Source: JACPNK01 sp964479745 | Lineage (GTDB): Bacteria; Patescibacteriota; Minisyncoccia; 2-02-FULL-40-12; IGHO2-12-FULL-4 | Direction: 5' to 3' | NCBI GenBank assembly: GCA_964479745.1 | Contig: CAYZNJ010000002.1 | Coordinates: 1-40,911 of the forward strand | Length of the DNA: 40,911 nucleotides | Part shown: piece after piece, positions 15,564-22,766 of the stretch | How positions within the stretch are numbered: position 1 is the stretch's first letter | How the letters are laid out: every line of letters begins with the position of its first letter | Notes under the pieces: model-generated | The model's database searches: none | What the model was told of the DNA's origin: nothing | The model's input: the letters and a program-made list of their open reading frames with translations, nothing else | Translations under genes and position numbers: made by a program

Positions 15564-17897
15564 TTATTGGACCACCAGGTTGAATCTTACTGAGTTACCA
15601 CTGTCGTCTTCAAGAATAAGATATTGAAGGCCCCGATCGGCAGACGGAGAAACAGAAAGCCCGAACTTGATTTTGACTTTGTCACCCGAAAAAGGAGTAG
15701 TGGAAATAGTATCGGCGTTAATATCCAAGTCGCCAGATTCGGAAGTAACGCTTAAAACATCGCTTAAATTAGTCCCGTAAACTGTAACCGTGTAATTTTT
15801 ACCGGGTCTTAATACCAAAGGCACAGCGTAGTAAATAGTCGGATCGGAAGCAGAATTTACAATGCTTAGCAAGCGGGAAGAGTAACCGGAAACTCTGCCG
15901 GCGCGGGTAACACAACCGCCGCTAACCACCTGCAAGTAATAAGAACCGTTTTCAATATTCGGAGCTTCAAATCGCAAAGTCTTGGCAGAAAAGTCGCTTG
16001 TTGTGACTGTTTCTCCGCCAATCAATACTTCGGCACTCCGTATAGACGCGCCCATGCCGGACCCGCAGTTGCCGGCGCTGAAGTTAGAACCCTTAACAGT
16101 TACTGTGTCGCCCGGAGCGGCAACAAGCGGAGAAAAGGAAGAAATTTTGGGAGTGGGAATGTTGACAGGAGGCAAAGTGGTGGTGGTAACGGGCGGCAAG
16201 GTGGTGGTCGTGGTGGCGGGAGTAGTGCCGGCGATATTTAAAGAAGCGGAAAGATCAACAAAGCTGCCGGAAAGAGAAAAAGTTTTGGTGGTTTTGTAAG
16301 CGCCTTTTTCATAGCGTACAACCAAGTTAGAGAAATAACGGCCCAGGTTATCGGGAAAGACCAGCGTTCGATTGCCGTTGGTGGCGCTGACGGCACCGGA
16401 CGGAGACAGACCATTCAGATAATTGATGAATTCGCCGTCAAAAACAATTTCCCCGTTGCTGGCCGAAGTGCCGATCTTAAGATTGCCCTTACCGGGACGA
16501 TATATGTAATCCGTGATTGCCGCCAACGCGTTACTAATGAAGTTAAAACCTGATCGAGTGTCCGGCGATTTAAAGCTATTCGGCAAAGGCGGTAGATGTT
16601 CACTGTCAATCTGGCAGTTTTGCGCTCCATCGGGACATTCGCAACGGTTATTGTAACCGAGACGCGGATCTAAAAAAGTATTTTCAGTCCCATTCCAAGA
16701 GCAAGCGTAACTAGCCGCGCCTTCCAAACCAAAAAAGAAAAATTCGCTGGTTTGGCTGCCCCAAGTTGTATAGCCAACATCGGAGACAGCGGTAGGCGGA
16801 GCCGCCATGTCAATAAAGAAAACTTGGGCGCTAGGATCATATTGCACCGCGTAAGAACCGGCGCTGCCAAGATAAACTATCATTGCCGTACACCAGCCGC
16901 TATTGGCGCCCCCCAAAACCACCCGGCCATTGCGCGGCAAAGGAGAAGACCAAGGACCAGTACCAGGCCAAGCTTGGCAAGCGCCGGCATTGCCTCCGGT
17001 GGTATTGGCAGTCGTCGGACGCGTTACGCTATCGTTATATAACTGTACGCCGTTGATAGGATTGCCGTTGCGGTCGGTTACCCGACCGGAAAGGGTGGTG
17101 CCACTGGTATAAGTCGGACGGCCGACATTGTCGCTTACAGTAACAATTATCGTCCGCTCGCCCCTCCAAACTATCTGATTGCGTGTGTCATAATTTACAA
17201 GTAAAGATTTAATAGTATATTTTCCCGGCTGTTGGGTGGTAAGCTGATGAGTATGTTCAGCTCCGCGCTGCCAGTTAGCCACCACGATATCCGAACCGTC
17301 GTTAAAAGTGTAAACAGCCCCAAAAGTAGCCGCGTCTAAATTACCTGTACCAGTGATGGCAGAATGGAAACTGCCGCCCTGTGGCACTGTGGCAGGATCA
17401 AAAGTAATGTCCGAAACAGTAATCGGCTCTGGCGTGATGGCGTTTAAACTATAATCAGAACCGTTGGAAATGTTGCCGCCGGGCAGAAAAGGGATTGACC
17501 CGCCAGCCGCTCCTCCACCCTGCCGCAGACAGACTGCGTATTGCTGTTGAGTGGGGGCGTCCGGATCACCGGCATAGGGTTCTCGGCAGTAACGCCCGTC
17601 GCTTGTACGCGTGTAGCCGGCTGTCGGACCGTTTTGACCCGTCACGCCTAAACTCCAACATTGCAAGAAATGCCGGCAACGGTCCTGTTGGGAAGACAAG
17701 TTGGTGTTGCAATCTTGTCCGGCTGGCCGCCAGTTAGACGGCAGGTCGCTGCAAATGGGAGAAGGATCAGAAACCGGTTCGACTGCCAAGCTAAGATTAA
17801 AACCGCTTTGGCTCAAATCTACTTTCACATACTGCAATGTTACTATGCTAGCCGCAACCACGACCAAAAAGACGAACAATGGCAAAAGTTTTGACAT
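15564..17897 (-). CDS. Large secreted surface protein with Thr-rich linker and IPT/TIG domains
   Basis: A 777-residue exported protein. The N-terminus has a hydrophobic segment (about residues 5-23) acting as signal or anchor. It is followed by a Cys-containing region with PICSDLPSNW, then several beta-rich domains; one (TFDPATVPQGGSFHSAI... VYTFNDGSDIVVANW) looks PKD/Ig-like. Around residue 560 is a short Thr-Pro linker (ATTTTTLPPVTTTTLPP). Next comes an IPT/TIG-type domain beginning ISSFSPLVAAPGDTVTVKGSNF, then a second such domain near PLVLRPGKNYTVTVYGTNLS. TIG domains commonly mediate adhesion. The start is ATG at 17897; a long inverted repeat lies just upstream. It is probably an adhesin, and its ligand is unknown. 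Confidence 0.85.
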   Translation of the reverse strand: MSKLLPLFVFLVVVAASIVTLQYVKVDLSQSGFNLSLAVEPVSDPSPICSDLPSNWRPAGQDCNTNLSSQQDRCRHFLQCWSLGVTGQNGPTAGYTRTSDGRYCREPYAGDPDAPTQQQYAVCLRQGGGAAGGSIPFLPGGNISNGSDYSLNAITPEPITVSDITFDPATVPQGGSFHSAITGTGNLDAATFGAVYTFNDGSDIVVANWQRGAEHTHQLTTQQPGKYTIKSLLVNYDTRNQIVWRGERTIIVTVSDNVGRPTYTSGTTLSGRVTDRNGNPINGVQLYNDSVTRPTTANTTGGNAGACQAWPGTGPWSSPLPRNGRVVLGGANSGWCTAMIVYLGSAGSYAVQYDPSAQVFFIDMAAPPTAVSDVGYTTWGSQTSEFFFFGLEGAASYACSWNGTENTFLDPRLGYNNRCECPDGAQNCQIDSEHLPPLPNSFKSPDTRSGFNFISNALAAITDYIYRPGKGNLKIGTSASNGEIVFDGEFINYLNGLSPSGAVSATNGNRTLVFPDNLGRYFSNLVVRYEKGAYKTTKTFSLSGSFVDLSASLNIAGTTPATTTTTLPPVTTTTLPPVNIPTPKISSFSPLVAAPGDTVTVKGSNFSAGNCGSGMGASIRSAEVLIGGETVTTSDFSAKTLRFEAPNIENGSYYLQVVSGGCVTRAGRVSGYSSRLLSIVNSASDPTIYYAVPLVLRPGKNYTVTVYGTNLSDVLSVTSESGDLDINADTISTTPFSGDKVKIKFGLSVSPSADRGLQYLILEDDSGNSVRFNLVVQ

Positions 17898-17905
17898 AAG
17901 AAAAA

Positions 17906-17958
17906 TTATTTAGTAATAATTTTCATTTTAAAATAAAATAAGAATTATTACTAAATAA
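17906..17958. promoter_or_regulatory. 16-bp perfect inverted repeat between divergent surface genes
   Basis: TTATTTAGTAATAATT (17906-17921) is repeated as its exact reverse complement at 17943-17958, separated by 21 A/T-rich bases. It sits 9 bases before the minus-strand start at 17897 and upstream of the plus-strand gene, so it may be an operator or a 5' untranslated hairpin shared by two surface genes. Confidence 0.6.
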
Positions 17959-18022
17959 GGTTATCAACACTTGGAGATTGATTTTAGTTTTCTGTCAGTC
18001 TCCGCTGTGTGATACAATTAAG

Positions 18023-18868
18023 ATGATGTTTAGACAACTAAACAAAAAGTTAAATCTGCTTCCGCTTTCCTTTGCACTTATTACAATTCCCTGCACCGAC
18101 AGCGCCGGCATTGGTGAATGCGTTTCCGGGTTATACAACTGGAGCCTCGCGATTGTGGGGATAGTTGCTTTTGTCCAGATAATTTATGCCGGCTGGCTGT
18201 ATTTGAGTGCGGCGGGCAACACTAGCAAAACCGGCGACGCAATGAAAAAAATATCCAATGCTGTTTTGGGCATTGTTTTGCTTTTCTCTTCTTACTTAAT
18301 TCTGAATACCATCAATCCTGATTTGGTGGGAGAAAGCTTCGGCCTACCTGACCTTAAAAAAGATAAGATTGAGGACATAGATTACAGCGGCACAAGCACG
18401 ACGTCAAATACCACCACGACAATCCTGCAATCAAGCACAACTACGCTAGCGAGTGGAACAACAACGACAATAAACCCCAACACTCCAGACTGGTCTAGCA
18501 TAACCCCTGCCACGCCATTGGCTGTTAGCTTCCGCGATTATATCCAGCTTGACGACATACTAGGTCATATTGGTCCCGGCACTGATGCTGAAGTTTGTTT
18601 GGTCGGTTCCGGATTTGCACCAGGAATGGGTTTGTATGTATCGGGCTTAGGTACTTTTCTCATTACTCCTCACACCACCACTAAAGCCACACTACATCTC
18701 AACGCTTCCGATAACAGATTCGCTCCAGGTTGGCAAAATATAACGCACAGCGGGGGTGAAGTGGCCTACTTTCAAAGGGGAGAATACACAACAGACTTTA
18801 TACTTATCTATCTAGATCTAGAAAACGGCCTAGGCACAGTACGTCCGCAAAAACCCTGCAATAATTGA
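18023..18868 (+). CDS. VirB2/TrbC-like pilin module with Thr-rich linker and C-terminal domain
   Basis: A 282-residue protein from the ATG at 18023. The frame is open to an ATG at 17978, but an extended -10 (TGATACAAT, 18010-18018) makes a leaderless start at 18023 or 18026 more likely. The N-terminal signal-like segment precedes a pilin-like pair of hydrophobic helices (NWSLAIVGIVAFVQIIYAGW and ISNAVLGIVLLFSSYLIL) joined by a short AAGNTSKTGDAMKK loop, the VirB2/TrbC pattern. A Thr-rich linker follows (TTTTILQSSTTTLASGTTTT), then about 100 residues with an IPT-like feel (EVCLVGSGFAPGMGLYVSG). It lies directly before infC, with stop and a possible infC TTG overlapping. It resembles the pilin-fusion genes at 29710 and 32170. 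Confidence 0.8.
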   Translation: MMFRQLNKKLNLLPLSFALITIPCTDSAGIGECVSGLYNWSLAIVGIVAFVQIIYAGWLYLSAAGNTSKTGDAMKKISNAVLGIVLLFSSYLILNTINPDLVGESFGLPDLKKDKIEDIDYSGTSTTSNTTTTILQSSTTTLASGTTTTINPNTPDWSSITPATPLAVSFRDYIQLDDILGHIGPGTDAEVCLVGSGFAPGMGLYVSGLGTFLITPHTTTKATLHLNASDNRFAPGWQNITHSGGEVAYFQRGEYTTDFILIYLDLENGLGTVRPQKPCNN

Positions 18869-18906
18869 ATTTAAACGGAAAGTATGTCAACATTCTAAAA
18901 TCAATA

Positions 18907-19452
18907 ATGCATAAAGGTTTCTGGACCAAAAGACCCCAACAAGAAAAAAAACCGAAAGCCAACCTGCAAATCAGAGCTCCTCAAGTGAGAGTTATAGACG
19001 AAGCAAGCGGCCAGCTTGGCATAATGGACACCTCGTCCGCCTTAAAGTTAGCCCAAGAAAAAGGGCTTGATTTGATTGAAATCAACCCAAACAGCAGCCC
19101 CCCTATTGCCAAAATCATGGATTATGGTAAATATATGTATCGCAAAGAGAAGGGCAATAAAGGCAAAGAACAAAAGAAAGTCGGTTCCCAGGAGACAAAA
19201 ACAGTAAGAATAGGCCTAAAAACAGGAGAACACGACCTACAGGTCAAATCAGCTTTAGCTGACAAATTTCTGGAAAAAAAGAACAAAGTAAAAGTTGAGA
19301 TCTTTTTAAGAGGCCGAGAAAAAGCCTTCAGAAATATGGCCAGAGAAAAAATTACTCAATTTTTAACTTACATCACCCAGCCCTATATTACCGAAGACAC
19401 TCTAAAGTCTACACCAACCGGTTTTTCAGTAGTGCTGAGACCGGAAAAGTAA
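18907..19452 (+). CDS. infC: Translation initiation factor IF-3
   Basis: IF-3 keeps ribosomal subunits apart and proofreads start-codon choice. Core sequence IRAPQVRVIDEASGQLGIMDTSSALKLAQEKGLDLIEINPNSSPPIAKIMDYGKY is diagnostic for the N-terminal domain, and VRIGLKTGEHDLQVK... VEIFLRGREKAF for the C-terminal domain. I choose ATG at 18907 as start. The frame also extends to a TTG at 18865 that overlaps the previous stop; many bacteria use a rare start for infC to autoregulate it, so this is not excluded. It heads the classic infC-rpmI-rplT operon. Confidence 0.95.
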   Translation: MHKGFWTKRPQQEKKPKANLQIRAPQVRVIDEASGQLGIMDTSSALKLAQEKGLDLIEINPNSSPPIAKIMDYGKYMYRKEKGNKGKEQKKVGSQETKTVRIGLKTGEHDLQVKSALADKFLEKKNKVKVEIFLRGREKAFRNMAREKITQFLTYITQPYITEDTLKSTPTGFSVVLRPEK

Positions 19453-19470
19453 GCGCGCGAAAAAAATTCT

Positions 19471-19662
19471 ATGAAACTAAAAACAAACAAATCGGCTTCA
19501 AAGAGATTTAAGATCGGCAAGAAAAAAATAATGCACCGAACAGGCCACCAGAATCACTTTAACGCCAAAGAGTCCGGCGAAGAAACTCGGAGCAAACGAG
19601 GCTACAGAACTCTTAGTTCGGCTGAAGATAAAAACATAAGAAAGATACTGCCCTATGCCTAG
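19471..19662 (+). CDS. rpmI: 50S ribosomal protein L35
   Basis: A 63-residue basic protein with the L35 pattern MKLKTNKSASKRFKIGKKK, then HRTGHQNHFNAKES and a C-terminal KNIRKILPYA. It is in its usual place between infC and rplT, 18 bases after infC. The last 8 bases overlap the rplT start, implying translational coupling. Confidence 0.97.
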   Translation: MKLKTNKSASKRFKIGKKKIMHRTGHQNHFNAKESGEETRSKRGYRTLSSAEDKNIRKILPYA

Positions 19663-19999
19663 AGTAAAAAGAGGAAAAACTGCAAACAAAAGAAGGAAAA
19701 ATTTGCTGAAGCACGCAAAGGGTTTTATGTGGACCCGAAGCACCAAATATCGCCAAGCCAAGGAAGCTCTTTTGCACGCCTGGTCTTTCCAGTTTGCCGA
19801 CCGCAAAAAAAAGAAAAGCAATTTCCGCCGCTTGTGGCAAATAAAAATAAACGCCGGCGCCAGAGAAAACGGTTTATCTTACAGCCAGCTTATTAACAAG
19901 CTCAAAAAAGCTAACATAGAACTGGATAGAAAAATCCTTTCCGACCTCGCCCATCACGAACCGGAAGTATTTAAAAAAATAGTTGAGTCACTAAGATGA
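19655..19999 (+). CDS. rplT: 50S ribosomal protein L20
   Basis: Binds 23S rRNA early in large-subunit assembly and often represses its own operon. The sequence MPRVKRGKTANKRRKNLLKHAKGFMWTRS..YRQAKEALLHAW is the L20 start, and NAGARENGLSYSQLINKLKKANIELDRKILSDLAHHEP the typical C-terminal part. 114 residues is normal. It ends at TGA 19997-19999, one base before a short inverted-repeat hairpin (20000-20028), and is followed by a strong terminator at 20056-20089. Confidence 0.97.
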   Translation: MPRVKRGKTANKRRKNLLKHAKGFMWTRSTKYRQAKEALLHAWSFQFADRKKKKSNFRRLWQIKINAGARENGLSYSQLINKLKKANIELDRKILSDLAHHEPEVFKKIVESLR

Positions 20000-20028
20000 C
20001 GAAATACTGAGCACAGTAGTGCGAATGT
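20000..20028 (+). repeat. TACTGAGCA hairpin repeat, copy 1
   Basis: A 29-base element beginning right after the rplT stop, with the hairpin GCAC-AGTA-GTGC (20011-20022) and flanks CGAAATACTGA and GAATGT. Copy 2 at 20883-20911 is in reverse orientation and differs at only two positions, which are paired with each other (GCAG-AGTA-CTGC). Copy 3 is at 21044-21071. Confidence 0.75.
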
Positions 20029-20055
20029 GTAGTCTGAACGTATTGAAACAGCTCA

Positions 20056-20089
20056 AAAATAAAATCCTCTTTCAAGAGGATTTTATTTT
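20056..20089 (+). terminator. Terminator of the infC-rpmI-rplT operon
   Basis: Near-perfect hairpin AAAATAAAATCCTCTT / AAGAGGATTTTATTTT with a two-base gap, about 60 bases after the rplT stop and ending in a T-rich tract. The symmetric A/T runs would also work on the minus strand, for the gene at 20309. Confidence 0.88.
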
Positions 20090-20308
20090 AGCAGAGTATT
20101 TTTGAAATAGTTCGAACCCATTTTGGCCAGAAATCTGAAAAATCTGTCTGAAAATCTGAACCGCAATTCTGAATCAGACAATTTCAAGTTTTTCTTTGGC
20201 GGAGTTCGGATTATTGAAATTCTAACGAATTTCAGTCTTGGCGGCAAATTCTTTGAAAAATAAAAGCGGCTTGATATTATCGCACCGCTGATGATCAACT
20301 GTATCAGG
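20090..20308. other. Non-coding A/T-rich spacer with small inverted repeats
   Basis: No convincing gene. It contains GAAATTCTAACGAATTTC (a perfect short palindrome), repeated TCTGAAAATCTGAA-type motifs, and two near copies of TTGGCGG. A minus-strand open frame here has no recognisable protein pattern. Confidence 0.5.
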
Positions 20309-20758
20309 TTAAACCTGACTTCGTAGGCAATCGACAATCCTTATAAGACGCCTGCTATACGGAAAGCAAAGGCCAATGATCCTTGGTTCAAGACTCTCAA
20401 ACCAAAGCAGGGTAAAACTGTTTTCTGGCATGATCCGGAGATACCACTCATACATAAGGATACGCCAGGAAAAACCATCTTTGTTCTGAATGCTGATTTC
20501 AAATGAATCAGCAAAGAAACCGCCAGCAGGATGATAGTCAAGAAGCTGATAATCTCGTGCGGAAACTTTTGCCATCAACATGTCGAGAACTTCTCTCTGC
20601 TGCCTCCGAGGCATTCTTATGGATCGCCGCTTTGATGCTTCTTTCTGCCACTCCAAATAGGAAGCGGCCCATTCAGCTGATCCACCAAGTGCTGATATCG
20701 CCTGACTTGCGGTGACTCCTATCGGTCCGACCGGTTCAACAAAAGCATTGTTATTCAT
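20309..20758 (-). CDS. Orphan hypothetical protein within the repeat island
   Basis: A 149-residue soluble protein with no recognised family. Composition differs from neighbouring genes: more Arg than Lys (ASKRRSIRMPRRQQREVL), many Trp/Tyr/Phe, and few Lys, suggesting recent acquisition. The C-terminal half (FEISIQNKDGFSWRILMYEWYLRIMPENSFTLLWFESLEPRIIGL) alternates hydrophobic residues like a beta-sheet. A well-formed promoter lies upstream at 20827-20855, and a purine-rich GGATGGGGG precedes the ATG at 20758. The gene is bracketed by inverted copies of the TACTGAGCA hairpin (20000 and 20883), so it may be cargo of a small mobile unit. No transposase is present. Confidence 0.68.
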   Translation of the reverse strand: MNNNAFVEPVGPIGVTASQAISALGGSAEWAASYLEWQKEASKRRSIRMPRRQQREVLDMLMAKVSARDYQLLDYHPAGGFFADSFEISIQNKDGFSWRILMYEWYLRIMPENSFTLLWFESLEPRIIGLCFPYSRRLIRIVDCLRSQV

Positions 20759-20826
20759 CTGACCCCCATCCTTTTCAAGGAAACTGATGTGGCCAGCATT
20801 TGAGCTGACTCCACATCTCTTGGTAG

Positions 20827-20855
20827 ATGATAATAAGTCTTCATTGATATGTCAA
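20827..20855 (-). promoter_or_regulatory. Promoter of the orphan gene
   Basis: On the minus strand, TTGACA (20855-20850) and TATCAT (20832-20827) are 17 bases apart. The predicted start is about 60 bases before the ATG at 20758. Confidence 0.8.
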
Positions 20856-20866
20856 GGGAGCGTAAC

Positions 20867-21086
20867 AAAAAACCAGCATTTTACATTCGCAGTACTCTGC
20901 TCAGTATTTCGGAATCTAAGTTCCTCAACTGCTGGTTTTTGAGGTAAAGTTTTCCCCGCCCCTTGCCGTGCTCCGCCGTAGCCTTGGCGTAGGCGAGGTC
21001 CCTCCAAAAAAGATGTTTTAGGAAAACTTGAAAAAACGAAGAGCACTTCGCACTGGTGTGCTCAGTACTCGTTTGCCTTCGCAAAC
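20867..21086. repeat. Composite hairpin-rich region downstream of tRNA-Glu
   Basis: No gene. It contains AAAAACCAGCA/TGCTGGTTTTT (20868-20878 with 20930-20940), which encloses TACTGAGCA repeat copy 2 (20883-20911, hairpin GCAG-TACT-CTGC) and GGAA..TTCC (20911-20924). Next come AAGTTTTCC/GGAAAACTT enclosing a GC-rich CTCCGCC..GGCGAGG hairpin, copy 3 (21044-21071, hairpin GCAC-TGGT-GTGC), and GTTTGC-CTTC-GCAAAC (21071-21086). The T-tailed outer stems could terminate the tRNA-Glu transcript and the minus-strand reading. Confidence 0.65.
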
Positions 21087-21090
21087 TTCG

Positions 21091-21162
21091 CAGCGCCAGA
21101 GGGAGTCGAACCCTCCTTGCAAGATTGAAAATCTTGAGTCCTAACCGATAGACGATGGCGCC
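21091..21162 (-). tRNA. tRNA-Glu (anticodon TTC)
   Basis: Cloverleaf on the minus strand. Acceptor GGCGCCA pairs with TGGCGCT (last pair G-U). The anticodon stem CAAGA/TCTTG closes the loop TTTTCAA with anticodon TTC. T-arm GGAGG-GTTCGAC-TCCCTC region is normal. The D-loop holds CGGTTAGG. CCA is not encoded. The discriminator is G. Confidence 0.96.
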
Positions 21163-21173
21163 ATAACTTTAAA

Positions 21174-21202
21174 ATTCTAAACCAAAAATTGAAGAAAATC
21201 AA
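21174..21202 (-). promoter_or_regulatory. Promoter of tRNA-Glu
   Basis: On the minus strand, TTGATT (21202-21197) and TAGAAT (21179-21174) are 17 bases apart, and the tRNA begins 11 bases after the -10 box. It lies in the short gap divergent from tsaD. Confidence 0.75.
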
Positions 21203-21223
21203 TAAAAATGATATTTTCTCTTA

Positions 21224-22330
21224 ATGCTTATTCTTGGCATTGAAACATCTTGCGATGATACCGCGGTAGCGGTGCTACAAGTTAAAAGTGGGAAGTTTAA
21301 GGTTAAAAGTAGTGTAGTTTCTTCTCAAGTCAAACTCCATGCAAAATATGGAGGTGTTTTTCCTGCCTTGGCGGCGCGGGAACATGAGAAAAATCTCCCC
21401 AAAGTTCTCAAACTTGCTCTCAAAGAGGCAAAGGTAGAAGTTGCGGATATTGACTTGGTTGCTGTTACCAAAGGACCTGGTTTAGAACCGTCTTTGTGGC
21501 GCGGAGTAAATTTTGCCAACGACCTGGCAAAAAAATTTAAAAAACCGATTCTCGGAGTAAACCATCTGGAGGGACATACCTACTCCAATTGGTTAAAACC
21601 AGTTGGGAAATTTTCAATTTTCAATTTTGAGAAAAATATTTTTCCAGCATTAAACTTAATTGTGGCGGGGGGTCATACGGAACTGGTTTTGATGAAAGAT
21701 TACGGCAAATACAAAATTATTGGTGAAACTCTGGACGATGCCGTCGGCGAGGCTTTTGACAAAGTCGCCCGCATGCTGAAGATCGGCTTCCCCGGCGGAC
21801 CGGCTGTTGCGCTACGCGCATCTAAATTCAAAGTTGAAAGTTCACCTGCCCGCCAATCGCCTGACGGCTCAAGACGTCTGGCAGGCGGGAAGTTAAAAGT
21901 CAAATTTCCCAGGCCGATGGCAAATTCAAAAGATTTTAACTTCAGCTATTCTGGTTTGAAGACAGCCGTTTTATACAAAATCAGAGAATTTAAAAACTTA
22001 AGCCCGGGAATAATAAACCAAATTTGTTATGAATTTCAGGAAGCGGCAATAGATGTTTTAACCTCAAAAACAATTAAGGCCGCGGAAAAACACAAAGTAA
22101 AATCGGTAATGCTTTCCGGCGGAGTCTCGGCAAACAAGTTGCTAAGAGAGAAACTTGAGAAAACAGTAAGCACAAAACTTGATAACATTAAGTTTTTCAA
22201 ACCAGATATATCTTACACTTCGGACAACGCCGCCATGATAGCGCTGGCTGGATATTTTAACCGGCAAAAAATAAAAACCGACCCCCTTTCCTGGAAATCG
22301 GTCAAACCTAACGCTAACTTAAACTTTTAA
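21224..22330 (+). CDS. tsaD: tRNA threonylcarbamoyladenosine transferase TsaD
   Basis: Transfers the threonylcarbamoyl group to A37 of tRNAs reading ANN codons. The N-terminal ILGIETSCDDTAVAV and the metal-binding HLEGH (114-118) are visible, as are IVAGGHTELVL, GETLDDAVGEAFDKVARMLKI, FSYSGLKTAVLY, MLSGGVSANKLL and SDNAAMIALAGY. Length 368 is slightly above the usual ~335-345. The excess lies in a repeat-derived insertion between GGPAVAL and FPRPM (21821-21907), and possibly in KSGKFKVKSS near residue 25. The start is ATG at 21224. The gene is divergent from tRNA-Glu and ends 4 bases past the stop of the convergent zinc-ribbon gene. Confidence 0.96.
   Translation: MLILGIETSCDDTAVAVLQVKSGKFKVKSSVVSSQVKLHAKYGGVFPALAAREHEKNLPKVLKLALKEAKVEVADIDLVAVTKGPGLEPSLWRGVNFANDLAKKFKKPILGVNHLEGHTYSNWLKPVGKFSIFNFEKNIFPALNLIVAGGHTELVLMKDYGKYKIIGETLDDAVGEAFDKVARMLKIGFPGGPAVALRASKFKVESSPARQSPDGSRRLAGGKLKVKFPRPMANSKDFNFSYSGLKTAVLYKIREFKNLSPGIINQICYEFQEAAIDVLTSKTIKAAEKHKVKSVMLSGGVSANKLLREKLEKTVSTKLDNIKFFKPDISYTSDNAAMIALAGYFNRQKIKTDPLSWKSVKPNANLNF
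21821..21907 (+). repeat. Repeat-derived in-frame insertion in tsaD
   Basis: It codes for SKFKVESSPARQ, SPDGSRRLAGG and KLKVK where TsaD normally has a short loop. The DNA has a GC-rich inverted core CCCGCC (21849-21854) / GGCGGG (21884-21889) flanked on both sides by AAAGTTGAAAG and AAGTTAAAAG type tracts. A similar tract, GGTTAAAAGT, codes for FKVKSS near the gene start. The reading frame is preserved. Confidence 0.6.
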
Positions 22331-22704
22331 TTCCCCTCCTTAAGTCTCTTTCTTAGATTCCACGTTTGTTTGATTAACCCCCAAAAACCTGGCGGGGTTG
22401 GCATCCCCGATGCCTCGTAAATTTTTTTTTCATAAAGAGGATTTGTTGATCCGCACCTTGGACAAGAAAAATAAAGCAAGCCGTTTCTTACTCCGTCACT
22501 GGTGTAACCGTGGGGATAATCAACAGAAACATCTCTGCAAACCAAACAGCGAAACAGATAAAAATGAAGATGGCTAGTCCAGTTCGGCAAAGTAAAAAGA
22601 CCCACTAATTTAGGCTTCCTGCCGGCTTTGATTTTGCTTGCCCAGCCAGTAAAAATGCTCTCTTCGTTTGCGACAAAAGTACAGTAGGGACATTCATGCG
22701 CCAT
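22327..22704 (-). CDS. Zinc-ribbon protein, unknown function
   Basis: A 125-residue soluble protein with three CxxC pairs: CPYC near the N-terminus, CLVC in FRCLVCRDVSVDYPHGY, and CPRC in YFSCPRCGSTNPLY. These would bind two zinc ions, or one plus a free pair. The frame can be read from a TTG at 22731. I choose ATG at 22704 (MAHECPYC) because a GAGG Shine-Dalgarno lies about 8 bases before it and the zinc motif follows at once. It is convergent with tsaD (4-base overlap) and divergent from valS. Confidence 0.72.
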   Translation of the reverse strand: MAHECPYCTFVANEESIFTGWASKIKAGRKPKLVGLFTLPNWTSHLHFYLFRCLVCRDVSVDYPHGYTSDGVRNGLLYFSCPRCGSTNPLYEKKIYEASGMPTPPGFWGLIKQTWNLRKRLKEGN

Positions 22705-22766
22705 TTCTAAAACCTCTTTTTTAAGATACAATAAAAACTAAGTCAAACTATCACTAAAACACGGAA

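Noticed and set aside
19997..19999. TGA recoded as Gly, as in some Patescibacteria
   Set aside because: TGA ends rplT, the pilin-like gene before infC, and the ATP-grasp gene at the expected places, and conserved proteins need no TGA read-through.
20083..20337. Minus-strand open frame of 84 codons after rplT
   Set aside because: It shares space with the rplT terminator and the end of the orphan gene, has no recognisable motif or promoter, and its composition is that of spacer DNA.
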